Origin: Arthrobacter sp. FB24
GTDB lineage: Bacteria; Actinomycetota; Actinomycetes; Actinomycetales; Micrococcaceae
Length of the DNA stretch: 64,000 nt
Direction of reading: 5' to 3'
NCBI RefSeq assembly: GCF_000196235.1
Contig: NC_008541.1
Location: forward strand, 806,001-870,000
A program made the position numbers and the translations under genes. Below the pieces are notes generated by a model. It worked only from the letters and a program-made list of their open reading frames with translations, did not search any database and was not told the DNA's origin. Positions 1-10,318 of the stretch are shown in pieces; the first letter of the stretch is position 1; every line of letters begins with the position of its first letter.

Positions 1-2
1 TC

Positions 3-254
3 CTCGCAGTGGTGGGGCTGCTGGCCTTCATCGGCATCTCCAGCGAATTCGTCATAGCCAGCGTGGTGCTGACCGACCCGGACAGCCAGACGCTCGCCGT
101 CGGACTCTACTCCTTCGTCGCCCAGCAGCGCTCGGAGAACTGGGGGGTGTTCGCCGCCGGCGCCGTACTCGCAGCTGTCCCCGTGATGGCACTGTTCCTG
201 TTCCTTCAGCGCTACATTGTCAGCGGCCTCACCCAGGGCTCGGTGAAGGGCTGA
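3..254 (+). CDS. sugar ABC transporter permease, C-terminal end (5' truncated by window)
   Basis: Only the last 83 residues are in the window; the frame is open to the left edge. The segment has two hydrophobic stretches (near [19 protein letters not shown] and [20 protein letters not shown]) and ends with [14 protein letters not shown], the typical C-terminus of MalG-type permeases of maltose/maltodextrin importers. It would form part of the inner-membrane channel of a carbohydrate ABC importer. The next gene, a GH13 glucosidase, begins 2 bases after the stop, so the two are almost certainly co-transcribed. The MsmK/UgpC-type ATPase at 5271-6353 could energise it. The family call is good; the exact substrate is inferred from the amylase neighbour. 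Confidence 0.85.
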   Translation, partial: LAVVGLLAFIGISSEFVIASVVLTDPDSQTLAVGLYSFVAQQRSENWGVFAAGAVLAAVPVMALFLFLQRYIVSGLTQGSVKG

Positions 255-256
255 GC

Positions 257-2224
257 ATGCCGGCATTCCTCCCGCCCTGCCCCCTCCCGCACCACGACGG
301 TTCGCCGCTTCATGTGCCTCGGCGCGCCGGCCTCGGCGATGATGCCGGGCTCTGCGTGCGGATACCCGCGGCATGGGGCCGTGCCGCCCGGGTCTGGGTG
401 CGGTCGGTCCAGGACGGTGAACCCCGGTACGACGCCGCGCGCAGCCTGGGGGAGCTTGACGGCTGGGTTTGGTGGGAAGCGGAAATGACCGTCACCAACC
501 CGGTGGCCCGGTACCGCTTCCTGCTGGAAGTCGCGGATAGCGAGCACGACGGCGGTACTCCCGGCAGCGGACAGACGGGTAGTGGACATGGGGGCAGCAC
601 CCCGGGGTACTGGAGCCTCAACGCCCAGGGCCTGTTCCGCCGCGACGTCTCCGACTACGCGGACTTCCGCCTGACCACCTTCCCGGCAGCGCCGCAGTGG
701 CTGCGCCGGGGAACGATGTACCAGGTGTTTCCGGACCGCTTCGCGCGCTCCGCCGACGCCGGTTCGCGTCCGGTGCCTGACTGGGCCATACCGTCCGCAT
801 GGGACCACACGCCCGTGGAGGGAACCGGACCGGCCACGCCGTTCCAGTTCTACGGCGGCGACCTCAACGGGGTGGCCGAAAAACTGGACCATATCCAGCA
901 ACTCGGCGCCGACGTCATCTACCTGACACCCTTCTTCCCGGCACGCTCCAATCACCGCTACGATGCCTCCACCTTCAACGCAGTGGATCCGCTCCTGGGC
1001 GGCGATGATGCCCTCGTGACGCTGGTGGAAGCGGCCCATGCCCGCGGGATCAAAGTGATGGGCGACCTCACGGCCAACCATTCGGGCGATGCCCACGAGT
1101 GGTTCCGGCAGGCGCTGGCCGATCCCGCATCCGCCGAGGCCGGCTACTACTACTTCACAGGGACCGGGAAACAAGGCGCCACCGAAGCGGGTGCCAGGGC
1201 CTACGAATCCTGGTACGGCGTCGCCTCGCTGCCCAAGCTCAACTGGTCTTCAGGGGGCCTGACGGACAAGTTCGTCCTGGACGATGACTCGCCGGTGGCG
1301 CGCTGGCTCAGGCCCCCGTTCAACCTGGACGGCTGGCGGATCGACGTCGGCAACATGACCGGCCGGCTGGGCGCCACGGACCTCAACCGGGAGGTGGCCT
1401 GCCTGATCGCGGACCGGGTCAGGGACATCAACCCGGAAGCCGCACTGCTGGCCGAAGCCACCAACGATGCCGCGCCGGACTTCACCGGCGAACACTGGCA
1501 CGGGGCCATGACCTACGCCAACTTCACCCGCCCGCTGTGGTCCTGGCTGGCAGGGGACGCCGCGCACGTCAATTTTTTCGGCACCCCCCTTGCGGGCCCC
1601 AACCGGATGGGAGCCGAGGACTTCCTCGCCACCCACCTGGACCTGGCATCGGCCTTCAGCTGGGATCTCCGGCTGCAGAACATGAACGCCTTGAACAGCC
1701 ACGACACCGCCCGTGCAGCCACGGTGATGATCGACGGCGGGCAGCTGCTTGGGGCCGTCATGATGTTCACGATTCCCGGTGTCCCGGTGGTCTTCGCCGG
1801 AGACGAGTTTGGCCTCAAGGGGTACAACGGCGAAGACTCCAGGACGCCGATGCCGTGGAACGACCCTTCCCGGATTGGGGCGGACCTCCGTGCCAGCTAT
1901 TCGGCCATGGCAGCCCTGCGGCGGAAGCAGCCGGCGCTCACCGGAGGCGGAATCCGCTGGTTGCATGCCGACGGCGACGCGCTCGCCTATATCCGCGAGA
2001 CAGCAGAGAGCGCGGTCCTGGTGTTCGTGGCCCGCGCACCCGCCCGGGCCGACCTCGCGGCCGGCGCACTGTCTCCGGCCCAGTTCTCCGCCCTCGCGGC
2101 AGATCCCGCATTCTGCACGGCCGACGTCCGGACCGATGCGGCGGCCCGGAGTGCCGGCACCCGGATCAGCGCGGGCCAAGCAGCGGCCGCGGTGTGGATA
2201 CTTCCCGGAACCCGGACACCGTAA
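257..2224 (+). CDS. GH13 alpha-glucosidase/neopullulanase-like amylase
   Basis: A 655-residue glycoside hydrolase family 13 enzyme acting on alpha-1,4 (possibly alpha-1,6) glucans. Residues about 20-130 resemble the N-terminal beta-sandwich (CBM34-like) of neopullulanases and cyclomaltodextrinases. The TIM barrel follows with all four conserved regions: GDLTANH (D270, N274, H275), GWRIDVGNM with nucleophile D363, LLAEATND with acid/base E400, and NALNSHDT with D483. There is no signal peptide, so the enzyme is probably cytoplasmic and breaks down oligosaccharides imported by the transporter whose permease ends 2 bases upstream. The ATG at 257 is the first start after that stop. Neopullulanase-like specificity is inferred from domain order. 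Confidence 0.93.
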   Translation: MPAFLPPCPLPHHDGSPLHVPRRAGLGDDAGLCVRIPAAWGRAARVWVRSVQDGEPRYDAARSLGELDGWVWWEAEMTVTNPVARYRFLLEVADSEHDGGTPGSGQTGSGHGGSTPGYWSLNAQGLFRRDVSDYADFRLTTFPAAPQWLRRGTMYQVFPDRFARSADAGSRPVPDWAIPSAWDHTPVEGTGPATPFQFYGGDLNGVAEKLDHIQQLGADVIYLTPFFPARSNHRYDASTFNAVDPLLGGDDALVTLVEAAHARGIKVMGDLTANHSGDAHEWFRQALADPASAEAGYYYFTGTGKQGATEAGARAYESWYGVASLPKLNWSSGGLTDKFVLDDDSPVARWLRPPFNLDGWRIDVGNMTGRLGATDLNREVACLIADRVRDINPEAALLAEATNDAAPDFTGEHWHGAMTYANFTRPLWSWLAGDAAHVNFFGTPLAGPNRMGAEDFLATHLDLASAFSWDLRLQNMNALNSHDTARAATVMIDGGQLLGAVMMFTIPGVPVVFAGDEFGLKGYNGEDSRTPMPWNDPSRIGADLRASYSAMAALRRKQPALTGGGIRWLHADGDALAYIRETAESAVLVFVARAPARADLAAGALSPAQFSALAADPAFCTADVRTDAAARSAGTRISAGQAAAAVWILPGTRTP

Positions 2225-2309
2225 GCCGCAGCAGTCGCGGGCAGTGCTGCCGGGACGCCGGGTTCGGCCGTCTAGACTGAAGGCCGGATTCGACGGACCT
2301 GGAGGCCGC

Positions 2310-3680
2310 ATGAGCAACATTGCTGACGAGCTCAAAACCATCCTGGAGCCCGGCAAGCTGGCCATGGACGACCTGACCCTGGCGGCCTACGCCGTGGATC
2401 AGGCCCCCGTGCTCGACTACCAGCTGCCGCTTGCTGTGGTGAGGGCCGAAACGGTGGCGGATGTCCAGGCCGTGGTCAGTGCGTGCGCCAAGCACGGCGT
2501 GCCCATTGTTGCCCGTGGCGCCGGTACCGGCGTGTCCGGCGGTGCCCACGCCAGCCAGGGGTGCATCGTGCTGAGCCTTGAACGGATGAACCGCATCCTG
2601 GACCTGAACCCGGACGACGAGACCGCCGTCGTCGAACCCGGCGTTATCAATGCCGACCTCAACGACGCCGCCGCCGTCCACGGGCTGATGTACGCCCCAG
2701 ACCCTGCGAGCTTCCGGATGTCCACCATCGGGGGCAATGTTGCAACCAACGCCGGCGGCCTGCGCTGCGCAAAATACGGTGTTACCCGTGATTCGGTCCT
2801 TGCCCTCGACGTGGTGCTGGCGGACGGTTCCCTGATCCACACCGGGCACCAGACGTTCAAGGGGGTTGCCGGCTACGACCTGACCGGACTGTTCGTCGGA
2901 TCGGAGGGAACGCTCGGAATCGTGGTGGGGGCAACAGTGCGGCTGAAGTACCTGCCCCGCGAAGTCCACACCATCGCCGCGTTCTACCCGGACTTCCGCA
3001 GCGCCGCGGCGGGCGTCCTGGCCGTGGGCAAGGCCCGCGTCCAGCCCGCCATCATGGAACTGCTCGACGGCGGTTCGCTGCATCAGCTCGACGAAATCCA
3101 CGGCTCGGACCTGAGCTCGCGGGGAGCCTCGCTCCTGCTGATCCAGACGGACGGCTTCGGAGCGGCCGCGGAGGCTGAGGTGGTCCGCGAGGTCCTTGCA
3201 GCCGGCGGAGCAACAGTGACCACCGAGGCCAGCGCGGAAGCCGAACAGCTGGTGGAGCTGCGGCGCAACAGCCGCGGCGTCGAAGTGGACGACGAATACA
3301 GGGTGGGGGAGGACGTGGCCGTGCCACGCTCGCGGCTGGTGGATTACATCGGCGAACTTGAAGCCATGGCTGTGGCCCACGGCGTGCAGCTCAAGGTCGT
3401 GGCCCACGCAGGGGACGGCAACCTGCATCCCACCTTCTGGGTGGACCGCCTGGACAACCAGGTGGACGCCGATGCCATGCAGCGGCTGGGCGAGGCCCTG
3501 GACAGGTCAATCACCGTGGCTCTGGCCATGGGTGGGACCATTACCGGCGAGCACGGGATCGGGCAGTACAAACTGCGGTGGCTGGGCCTGGAACAGCCCG
3601 AACCCGTACGGGAGCTGCAGCGCCGGATCAAGCACCTCTTTGATCCGGCCGGCATCCTGAACCCCGGAAAGGCGATCTAG
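2310..3680 (+). CDS. FAD-linked oxidase, GlcD/D-lactate dehydrogenase type
   Basis: A 456-residue flavoprotein with an N-terminal PCMH-type FAD-binding domain (GAGTGVSGGAHASQGC around residues 70-85, then STIGGNVATNAGGLRCAKYG) and a C-terminal FAD-oxidase domain (VVAHAGDGNLHPTF and GTITGEHGIGQYK near the end). This is the glycolate oxidase GlcD / D-lactate dehydrogenase family, which oxidises 2-hydroxy acids. The start is the ATG at 2310, preceded by GGAGG at 2301; the frame stays open upstream, but that extension overlaps the amylase and does not look coding. The gene stands alone with no glcE or glcF partner and ends directly against the stop of the convergent gene at 3681. The exact substrate cannot be read from sequence. 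Confidence 0.9.
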   Translation: MSNIADELKTILEPGKLAMDDLTLAAYAVDQAPVLDYQLPLAVVRAETVADVQAVVSACAKHGVPIVARGAGTGVSGGAHASQGCIVLSLERMNRILDLNPDDETAVVEPGVINADLNDAAAVHGLMYAPDPASFRMSTIGGNVATNAGGLRCAKYGVTRDSVLALDVVLADGSLIHTGHQTFKGVAGYDLTGLFVGSEGTLGIVVGATVRLKYLPREVHTIAAFYPDFRSAAAGVLAVGKARVQPAIMELLDGGSLHQLDEIHGSDLSSRGASLLLIQTDGFGAAAEAEVVREVLAAGGATVTTEASAEAEQLVELRRNSRGVEVDDEYRVGEDVAVPRSRLVDYIGELEAMAVAHGVQLKVVAHAGDGNLHPTFWVDRLDNQVDADAMQRLGEALDRSITVALAMGGTITGEHGIGQYKLRWLGLEQPEPVRELQRRIKHLFDPAGILNPGKAI

Positions 3681-5096
3681 CTAGTCGTCGGAGTCTGGGT
3701 ATTCGTCGATGTCTTCATCGCCGTACCGGGACTGCTCGGTTTCCACCTCGAGGATCTTGAGCAGTTCGGTGTCCGGGTTGAGCATGATTGCTGCCTCGTC
3801 GCGGCGGTGCCGGAGGATGGAATCGATGTACGACTGCACGGCCTCGGCGAGCGGGATGTGCCGTTCCTGCTTCTCGGACATGTACCAGCGGTGTTCCAGC
3901 ACTTCGTGGACAGCCTCCGCCGGTTCGAGTTTGCCGGAGAGGTCGCGCGGAATCGAACGGACGATGGGCTCGAAGATCTGGCTGACCCACAGATGGGCGC
4001 TGTATTCCTCATCCATGGCGGGGTTGTTGTCCGCACGGAAAGAGTCCATGTCGTTGAGCAGGCGGCGGGCCTGGTTCTCCTGGGCGTCCAGTCCTGTGAG
4101 CCGCAACAGCCTGCGCTGGTGGTGGCCCGCGTCCACCACCTTGGGCTGGAGCTGGATGGTGGAGCCGTTCTGGGTAGTCTTGATCGCGTATTCCTCAACG
4201 TCGAACCCCAGTTCGTTGAGTTTCCGGATCCGGGCGGCCACGCGCCAGCGTTCGCCGATCTCGAAGGACTCCTTCTCCGTCAGCTCGGTCCAGAGCCGCC
4301 GGTAGCTGTCCATGATGAGTTCGCTGGTGGCCACCGGGTCCACCTTCTCCTCGATCAGGCCGCCGTCCAGCAGATCCATCAGCTCCCCGGCGATGTTGAC
4401 CCGGGCAATCTCAAGATCGTACTCGCGCTGGCCGGTGGAAAGGTCCGGATACAGCTCGCCGGTCTCGGCGTCCACCAGGTAGGCGGCGAAAGCGCCGGCG
4501 TCGCGGCGGAAGAGGGTGTTGGAGAGTGAGACGTCGCCCCAGTAGAAACCGATGAGGTGCAGCCGCACCATCAGCAGCGCCTGCGCATCGATCAGGCGCG
4601 TCAGGGTGTCCTTGCGCAGCATCTGGGAGAAGAGCGCCCGGTAGGGCATGGAGAACTTCAGGTGCCGCGTGACCAGCACCGGGTTCAGCGGCCTGCCGTC
4701 CGGTGTGGTGCGCCCGGTGATCACGGCCACCGGCTCGACGCAGGGCACGTCCAGGCGCGCCAGCTTGCGGAGCATGTGGTACTCGTGCCGGGCCACGTGT
4801 TCGGACGTTTCCTTGATGGCGATCACGGAACCGCCCAAGTGGGCGAACCGCACGATGTGCCGGGAAATACCGCGGGGAAGGGCTGCAAGGTATTCAGCCG
4901 GCCAGTCCTCCAGCGCAACGTGCCATGGCAGGTCCAGGAGCCCGGGATCAGCAGAGGCGGCGGTGATGCTCAGGTTGCTGGAGACGTTGGAATTCTTGTC
5001 GTCGTTGGCGCTGGCCGCTTCAAACCGAGGCAGTTTGCCGATCTGGCCGTAGTCGGTGGGTTCGTCGTGCCATTGGGCGTTGCTTTCCTCGGTCAT
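3681..5096 (-). CDS. DUF4032 protein with kinase-like N-terminal region
   Basis: A 471-residue protein of the actinobacterial DUF4032 family. The first half has features of a LPS-kinase/protein-kinase-like fold: SVIAIKETSEHVARHEYHML (Lys and Glu), LMVRLHLIGFYWGDVSLSNT (a catalytic-loop-like GD.S..N) and YLVDAETGELYPDL (a D.ETGE segment). The C-terminal half is rich in charged helices. Role and substrate are unknown; phosphotransferase activity is an inference from these motifs. The start ATG has GGAAG upstream. Its stop lies immediately next to that of the convergent flavoprotein gene, leaving no intergenic bases. No signal peptide or membrane segment is visible. Confidence 0.85.
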   Translation of the reverse strand: MTEESNAQWHDEPTDYGQIGKLPRFEAASANDDKNSNVSSNLSITAASADPGLLDLPWHVALEDWPAEYLAALPRGISRHIVRFAHLGGSVIAIKETSEHVARHEYHMLRKLARLDVPCVEPVAVITGRTTPDGRPLNPVLVTRHLKFSMPYRALFSQMLRKDTLTRLIDAQALLMVRLHLIGFYWGDVSLSNTLFRRDAGAFAAYLVDAETGELYPDLSTGQREYDLEIARVNIAGELMDLLDGGLIEEKVDPVATSELIMDSYRRLWTELTEKESFEIGERWRVAARIRKLNELGFDVEEYAIKTTQNGSTIQLQPKVVDAGHHQRRLLRLTGLDAQENQARRLLNDMDSFRADNNPAMDEEYSAHLWVSQIFEPIVRSIPRDLSGKLEPAEAVHEVLEHRWYMSEKQERHIPLAEAVQSYIDSILRHRRDEAAIMLNPDTELLKILEVETEQSRYGDEDIDEYPDSDD

Positions 5097-5162
5097 GAGC
5101 CAATTCTTCCGTACGTAGGGGCAGGCCGCCTAAACAAAGTCAGGAAACCGCGCTTAAATCAC

Positions 5163-5197
5163 GACGGCGGCCCGTCCTGTGAGGAGGGGCCGCCGTC
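5163..5197 (-). terminator. hairpin downstream of the ABC ATPase gene
   Basis: Perfect 11-bp inverted repeat GACGGCGGCCC (5163-5173) and GGGCCGCCGTC (5187-5197) lies between the ends of the convergently placed ATPase transcript and the DUF4032 promoter region. On the minus strand it is followed by GTGATTTAAG, a weak T-tract. It would end transcription of the ATPase gene. Confidence 0.55.
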
Positions 5198-5270
5198 GGT
5201 CAGTGCTGCTAGGTGCCGGTCAGTTGTTGGCTGCTGCTGCAACCACCTGATTCAGCTCCGCAACCGGTAA

Positions 5271-6353
<1,083 letters not shown>

Positions 6354-6531
6354 AGTTATCAATCCCTTCACCGGCAGGTACGTGCCGGACGATCCGTTGT
6401 GAATGGTTCATGTTTATTCAGTTGTCCACGGTTTTCCAGCCGTGTACTCCCCGGCCGAAGCCGAGGAGTATCGCGTGACGCCGCACGGTGTCTGTGCGCC
6501 ACATCACAAACAGAGTATGTCAGATTTTATG

Positions 6532-6547
6532 CATTTGGGTGCAAATG
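6532..6547. promoter_or_regulatory. small palindrome upstream of the ABC ATPase gene
   Basis: CATTTG-GGTG-CAAATG is a perfect 6-bp inverted repeat in the 256-base gap between otsB and the ATPase gene, about 180 bases upstream of the ATPase start. The rest of the gap is AT-richer than its surroundings, consistent with a promoter region, but I could not fix a promoter. Confidence 0.25.
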
Positions 6548-6609
6548 TTACGGGCGTCACATGTGAGATTCGTAACCGGCGACCGGCCGGCCCGCGAGTC
6601 TACGCGGAT

Positions 6610-7428
6610 TTACGGGGCTTCACCGACAGCGAGGCTCCGTTCCCGAAGCAGCGTTTCCAGCAGTTCGGCGATGTGCACGGGCGCTTCGACGCGGAACTGC
6701 GCCTGGGTGAAGTCCAGCCCCACTTTCACGCCCACGTCGCCGGGATACAGCCGTCCCAACGCATCCTCGTCGGTGGTGTCGTCGCCGGCGAAAACCACTG
6801 CCGTGGCGTCGGTCGCCTGGCGGAGGAACGCCATGCCTTCGCCTTTGGAAGCGTGCACCACGGACGTTTCCAGCACCCGGTTGCCGTTCTTCAGGTACAC
6901 GTCGGGCAGGCCCTGCAGGGCTGCGCGTGCAGCAGCGACGGCGTCCTCGGCCACGTCGTCGGCAGCCAGGCGGGTGTGGAGCACAACGCCCGCGGGTTTG
7001 TCTTCCAGCAATGTGCCCGGCGCCTGCTCCACGATTTCCTCAAGGATGCGCCGGACGTCTGCCAGGAGGGTCAGCTGGTCGGGGTCAAGCGTCAGCTCCG
7101 ACGAACCCGGTCCCAGCCAGGCTTCGGCCCCGTGGCTGCCGATGAGAAGGGTCTCCGGGGGCGGCGAGGCGACCGCCCGGAGGCTTTTCAGTGCCCGGCC
7201 CGAGATGAGTGCCGTCGTCGTGCGCGGTAGCGCGGCGAGGGCGGCGAAGGCTGCGGCGGACCGGGGGAGCGGGCGGGCGTCAGCTGCGTGGTCAACAAGC
7301 GGCGAGATTGTTCCGTCAAAATCCATGGCCACCAGGAGGTGCTCCGTGGCGGCAACCTTCTTGAGTGCCGCCAGGAGTTCCGGCTGAAGCGTGAGGGGGG
7401 CCTTGCCCGGGGCTGCATCAGGTGTCAT
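6610..7428 (-). CDS. otsB: trehalose-6-phosphate phosphatase
   Basis: A 272-residue HAD-superfamily phosphatase converting trehalose 6-phosphate to trehalose in the cytoplasm. The nucleophile motif is DFDGTISP near residue 35, and the C-terminal acidic motif is FAGDDTTDEDA, as in trehalose phosphatases. The chosen ATG at 7428 overlaps the otsA stop in an 11-base shared stretch (ATGACACCTGA), which suggests translational coupling. An in-frame start at 7458 would reach further into otsA and lacks support. Together with otsA it forms a complete OtsAB trehalose route for osmotic and desiccation protection. Confidence 0.94.
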   Translation of the reverse strand: MTPDAAPGKAPLTLQPELLAALKKVAATEHLLVAMDFDGTISPLVDHAADARPLPRSAAAFAALAALPRTTTALISGRALKSLRAVASPPPETLLIGSHGAEAWLGPGSSELTLDPDQLTLLADVRRILEEIVEQAPGTLLEDKPAGVVLHTRLAADDVAEDAVAAARAALQGLPDVYLKNGNRVLETSVVHASKGEGMAFLRQATDATAVVFAGDDTTDEDALGRLYPGDVGVKVGLDFTQAQFRVEAPVHIAELLETLLRERSLAVGEAP

Positions 7429-8920
7429 CGCGGACCACTTTCTCTTTAAGCGCTGCAAGGAAGTCCGCCGACCAGTGGTCGACGTCGTGGTCCAGGATCT
7501 GCTTTCGCATGGACCGCATCCGGCGGGCTGCCTCGGCCGGCTGCATGTCGACGGCCCTCATGATGGTGTCCTTGAGTCCGTCGATGTCGTGCGGGTTCAT
7601 CAGCAGCGCCTGCTTGAGCTGGTCGGCGGCGCCGGCGAATTCGCTCAGCACCAGCGCGCCGTCGTTGTTGGTGCGCGCGGTCACGTATTCCTTGGCAACC
7701 AGGTTCATCCCGTCCCGCAGTGCCGTGACCAGCATGACGTCGGCCGCAAGGTACAGCGCCACCATTTCGTCGATGGGGTAGCTGTGGTGCAGGTACCGGA
7801 CGGCGGTGTTCTGCATGGTGTCGTAGGTGCCGTTGATGTGGCCCACGGTGCCCTCCACCTCTTCGCGGAGGAGGCGGTACTGCTCCACTCGCTCCCGGCT
7901 CGGGCTCGCCACCTGGATCAGTGCCGCGTCCTCCACGGTGACCTTTCCGTCCGCCAGCAGTTCCTCGTAGGCCTTGAGCCGGTGGCGGATGCCCTTGGTG
8001 TAGTCGAGGCGGTCGACGCCCAGGAGGATGGTCTTGGGATTGCCCAGGTCCCGGCGGATCTGCCGGGCGCGTTCGATGATTTCGGGCTTGCGGGCCAGCT
8101 CGCTGATCTGCTTGACGTCGATCGAGATGGGGAATGCCTGCGCGCGGGCAATGTGGGTGGTTTGTCCGTCAGGGCCCTTGACATGCACCTGCTGCTGCTT
8201 GACGCTGGCGCCCAGGAAACGCCGGGCGGAGCGCATGAAGTTGCCGGCATCGCTGGGGCGCTGGAAGCCCACCAGGTCGGCGCCGAGGAGTCCGTCAATG
8301 ATGGCCCGGCGCCACGGGAGCTGGGCGAAGATTTCCGGCGGGGGGAAGGGGATGTGGTTGAAGAACCCGATTTTGAGGTCCGGGCGTGCTTCGCGGAGCA
8401 TCTTGGGAACCAGCTGCAGCTGGTAGTCCTGCACCCAGACCGTGGCTCCGTGGTCGGCGTGGCGCACGACGGCGTCGGCGAACCGCCGGTTGACCTTGCG
8501 GTATGAATCCCACCAGGTCCGGTGGAATTCCGGCGGCGCGATGACGTCGTGGTAGAGCGGCCAAAGAGTGGCGTTGGAAAAGCCCTCATAGAAAAGTTCG
8601 ACGTCGTCCGTGCTCAGCTGCACCGGGACCAGGTCCATGCCGCCGTGGCTGAACGGCTTGACGGTTTCATCCGGGGCGCCGTGCCAGCCCACCCATGCGC
8701 CGTCGGTTTTGGTCATCATCGGGGCCAAAGCGGTCACCAGGCCACCGGGCGAGCGGCGCCAGCCGTCCTCGCACCCCCTGTCCTCCGGGGCGCAGCGGTC
8801 AACCGGAAGACGGTTGGACACCACCATGAAGTCATAGAGCGCGTCAGCCGCGTGGCTGCCGCCGCGCGCGGGTTTTCCTTCGGCGCTTGCTTCGGATTTT
8901 TCACGGTGCGTAGTCTGCAT
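7418..8920 (-). CDS. otsA: trehalose-6-phosphate synthase
   Basis: A 500-residue GT20 glycosyltransferase that makes trehalose 6-phosphate from UDP-(or GDP-)glucose and glucose 6-phosphate. Typical family segments are VSNRLPVD near the N-terminus (residues about 33-40), VWVQDYQLQLVPKMLR, GFFNHIPFPPPEIF, LGVDRLDYTKGIRHRLKA (phosphate-binding RLDYTKG) and RDGMNLVAKEYV near the C-terminus. Its start has AAGGGG upstream. It is the first gene of a two-gene operon with otsB. The length is usual for the family. Confidence 0.96.
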   Translation of the reverse strand: MQTTHREKSEASAEGKPARGGSHAADALYDFMVVSNRLPVDRCAPEDRGCEDGWRRSPGGLVTALAPMMTKTDGAWVGWHGAPDETVKPFSHGGMDLVPVQLSTDDVELFYEGFSNATLWPLYHDVIAPPEFHRTWWDSYRKVNRRFADAVVRHADHGATVWVQDYQLQLVPKMLREARPDLKIGFFNHIPFPPPEIFAQLPWRRAIIDGLLGADLVGFQRPSDAGNFMRSARRFLGASVKQQQVHVKGPDGQTTHIARAQAFPISIDVKQISELARKPEIIERARQIRRDLGNPKTILLGVDRLDYTKGIRHRLKAYEELLADGKVTVEDAALIQVASPSRERVEQYRLLREEVEGTVGHINGTYDTMQNTAVRYLHHSYPIDEMVALYLAADVMLVTALRDGMNLVAKEYVTARTNNDGALVLSEFAGAADQLKQALLMNPHDIDGLKDTIMRAVDMQPAEAARRMRSMRKQILDHDVDHWSADFLAALKEKVVRDDT

Positions 8921-9100
8921 TGGTGCCCCTTGGGTAGCTAATGGCTCGAAGTCAACCCTAGTCGGCTGGAATCTTCCGGGCTATTCATCCGTTGGGCAAA
9001 GCGACAGAAACTTGAAGGCGCAAGCTCTCAGGTTTCTCCCCTAAACTGACAAAGTTGCCACTGATGTGGTCCGCACCTGGCCGATCGACCCGAGGAACTG

Positions 9101-9991
9101 ATGAGCGCCGCAAACGAACCCCGCAAGTCCAAAGCAGAACGCACTGCCGAGGCCCGCGAGAAAGCCCGTGAGATCCGTGAGGCGCAGCTGAAGAAGGACA
9201 AGCGCAACAAGCTCCTTATCGGTTGGGGCATTGTGGTGGCTGTCGTGGCCATCCTCGCGATCGTTGCCCTGGTAGTCAGTTCCAACATCAGGAACAACGC
9301 TCCGGTTGCGGACGAAGGCCCCACCCCGGCCAATGGCAACATCCATGGCGGTGTGACGCTGTTGGCCAACTCCGAGGTAGTGAAGTCCGATCCCGCCACT
9401 GTCAACGTGAAGGACGTTCCGAGCAAGCCGGAAACGCCTCCGGCGGAAGTAAAGGCTCCCGGCGCCGAGGCGGAAGCCGGCAAGCCCGTGAAGGTGGTCG
9501 TCTACATCGACTTCATCTGCCCCGTCTGCAAACGGTTCGAAACCACCTATAACGAACAGTTGACCAGCCTCCGCAACGAAGGCAAGATCTCGCTGGAATA
9601 CCGTCCGCTCGGTTTCCTGGACCAGCAGTCCACCACCAACTACTCCTCCCGCGCGGCCAACGCAGCCGCCTGCGTGGTCAATGAATCCCCGGAAAAGTAC
9701 TCTGACTTCCTCAACGCGCTCTTCGATAAGCAGCCCGCAGAAGGCAGCGCGGGCCTGTCGGACAACGACCTGAAGAAGCTGGCCACGGATGTCGGCGCCA
9801 AGAGCATCGATTCTTGTGTGGATGAGAAGAAATACCGGCCCTATGTCAAGGTGGCCACCCAGGAGGCTGCGGCAGTCGGTGTGACCGGTACTCCGACTGC
9901 TTTCGTGGACGGCAAGCAGTGGGGCAAGGGCGACTCAGCCAAAACCGACCTGATCCCGTTCATCCAGGCCGCAATCGACGCCAAGGGCTAA
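9101..9991 (+). CDS. membrane-anchored DsbA-like thioredoxin-fold protein
   Basis: A 296-residue protein: a highly charged cytoplasmic N-terminus (residues 1-40, Lys/Arg/Glu-rich), one transmembrane helix (about 42-66), an Ala/Pro/Glu-rich linker, then a DsbA/thioredoxin domain. The redox motif is CPVC (C140, C143) in DFICPVCKRFE and the cis-Pro loop is GVTGTPTAFVDG. It most likely forms or isomerises disulfides in exported proteins. Two further Cys residues (in AAACVV and DSCVDE) could form a structural pair, as in actinobacterial DsbA-like proteins. It is monocistronic and followed by a strong terminator. No DsbB/VKOR partner is in the window. Confidence 0.9.
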   Translation: MSAANEPRKSKAERTAEAREKAREIREAQLKKDKRNKLLIGWGIVVAVVAILAIVALVVSSNIRNNAPVADEGPTPANGNIHGGVTLLANSEVVKSDPATVNVKDVPSKPETPPAEVKAPGAEAEAGKPVKVVVYIDFICPVCKRFETTYNEQLTSLRNEGKISLEYRPLGFLDQQSTTNYSSRAANAAACVVNESPEKYSDFLNALFDKQPAEGSAGLSDNDLKKLATDVGAKSIDSCVDEKKYRPYVKVATQEAAAVGVTGTPTAFVDGKQWGKGDSAKTDLIPFIQAAIDAKG

Positions 9992-10014
9992 CAACCACCC
10001 CTCACGCATCAGCC

Positions 10015-10062
10015 CAGTGGCCCGGTTCCGGAACCATCCGGCACCGGGCCACTGCCGTTTTT
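10015..10062 (+). terminator. rho-independent terminator after the DsbA-like gene
   Basis: Perfect 11-bp stem CAGTGGCCCGG (10015-10025) and CCGGGCCACTG (10044-10054), followed shortly by five T residues at 10058-10062. Confidence 0.85.
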
Positions 10063-10147
10063 ACCAGGGGGCGTCCTTGGGCTAACCTTATCTAGCACTG
10101 CACCCAGTGCCGCCGTTGCGCCTGATCCGTCAGGCAGAAACAGGCAC

Positions 10148-10221
10148 GCCTCCTTAGCTCAGTTGGCCAGAGCACCGCTCTTGTAAAGCGGGGGTCGTCG
10201 GTTCGAATCCGACAGGGGGCT
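10148..10221 (+). tRNA. tRNA-Thr(TGT)
   Basis: Complete cloverleaf: acceptor GCCTCCT pairs with AGGGGGC (one T-G wobble); D-arm TAGCTCAGTTGGCCAGAGCA; anticodon stem CCGCT/AGCGG with loop CTTGTAA, anticodon TGT at 10182-10184; T-loop GGTTCGAATCC. A CCA end is encoded at 10222-10224. TGT reads ACA and ACG-type Thr codons. No integrase or att-like repeat sits next to it. Confidence 0.96.
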
Positions 10222-10318
10222 CCACCCTTAGGAGTGCCGGGAAGAGCCGGCCTTCGAATTCCAGGCCCCGGGCCGTTCGGCCCTTGGCTGTTCAGTTCAC
10301 ACCGCGGAACCTTGGCGT

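Noticed and set aside
1779..2309. 5' extension of the FAD-linked oxidase into the amylase gene
   Set aside because: The extension reads as Ser/Arg/Pro-rich shadow sequence; a proper ribosome site and ATG occur at 2310.
10081..10099. DtxR-like box (GGGCTAACCTTA) before tRNA-Thr
   Set aside because: Only about 12 of 19 matches with one good half; more likely part of the tRNA promoter.
10148..10224. tRNA-Thr as an integration site
   Set aside because: No integrase, no repeat of the tRNA 3' end downstream, and neighbouring genes look core.
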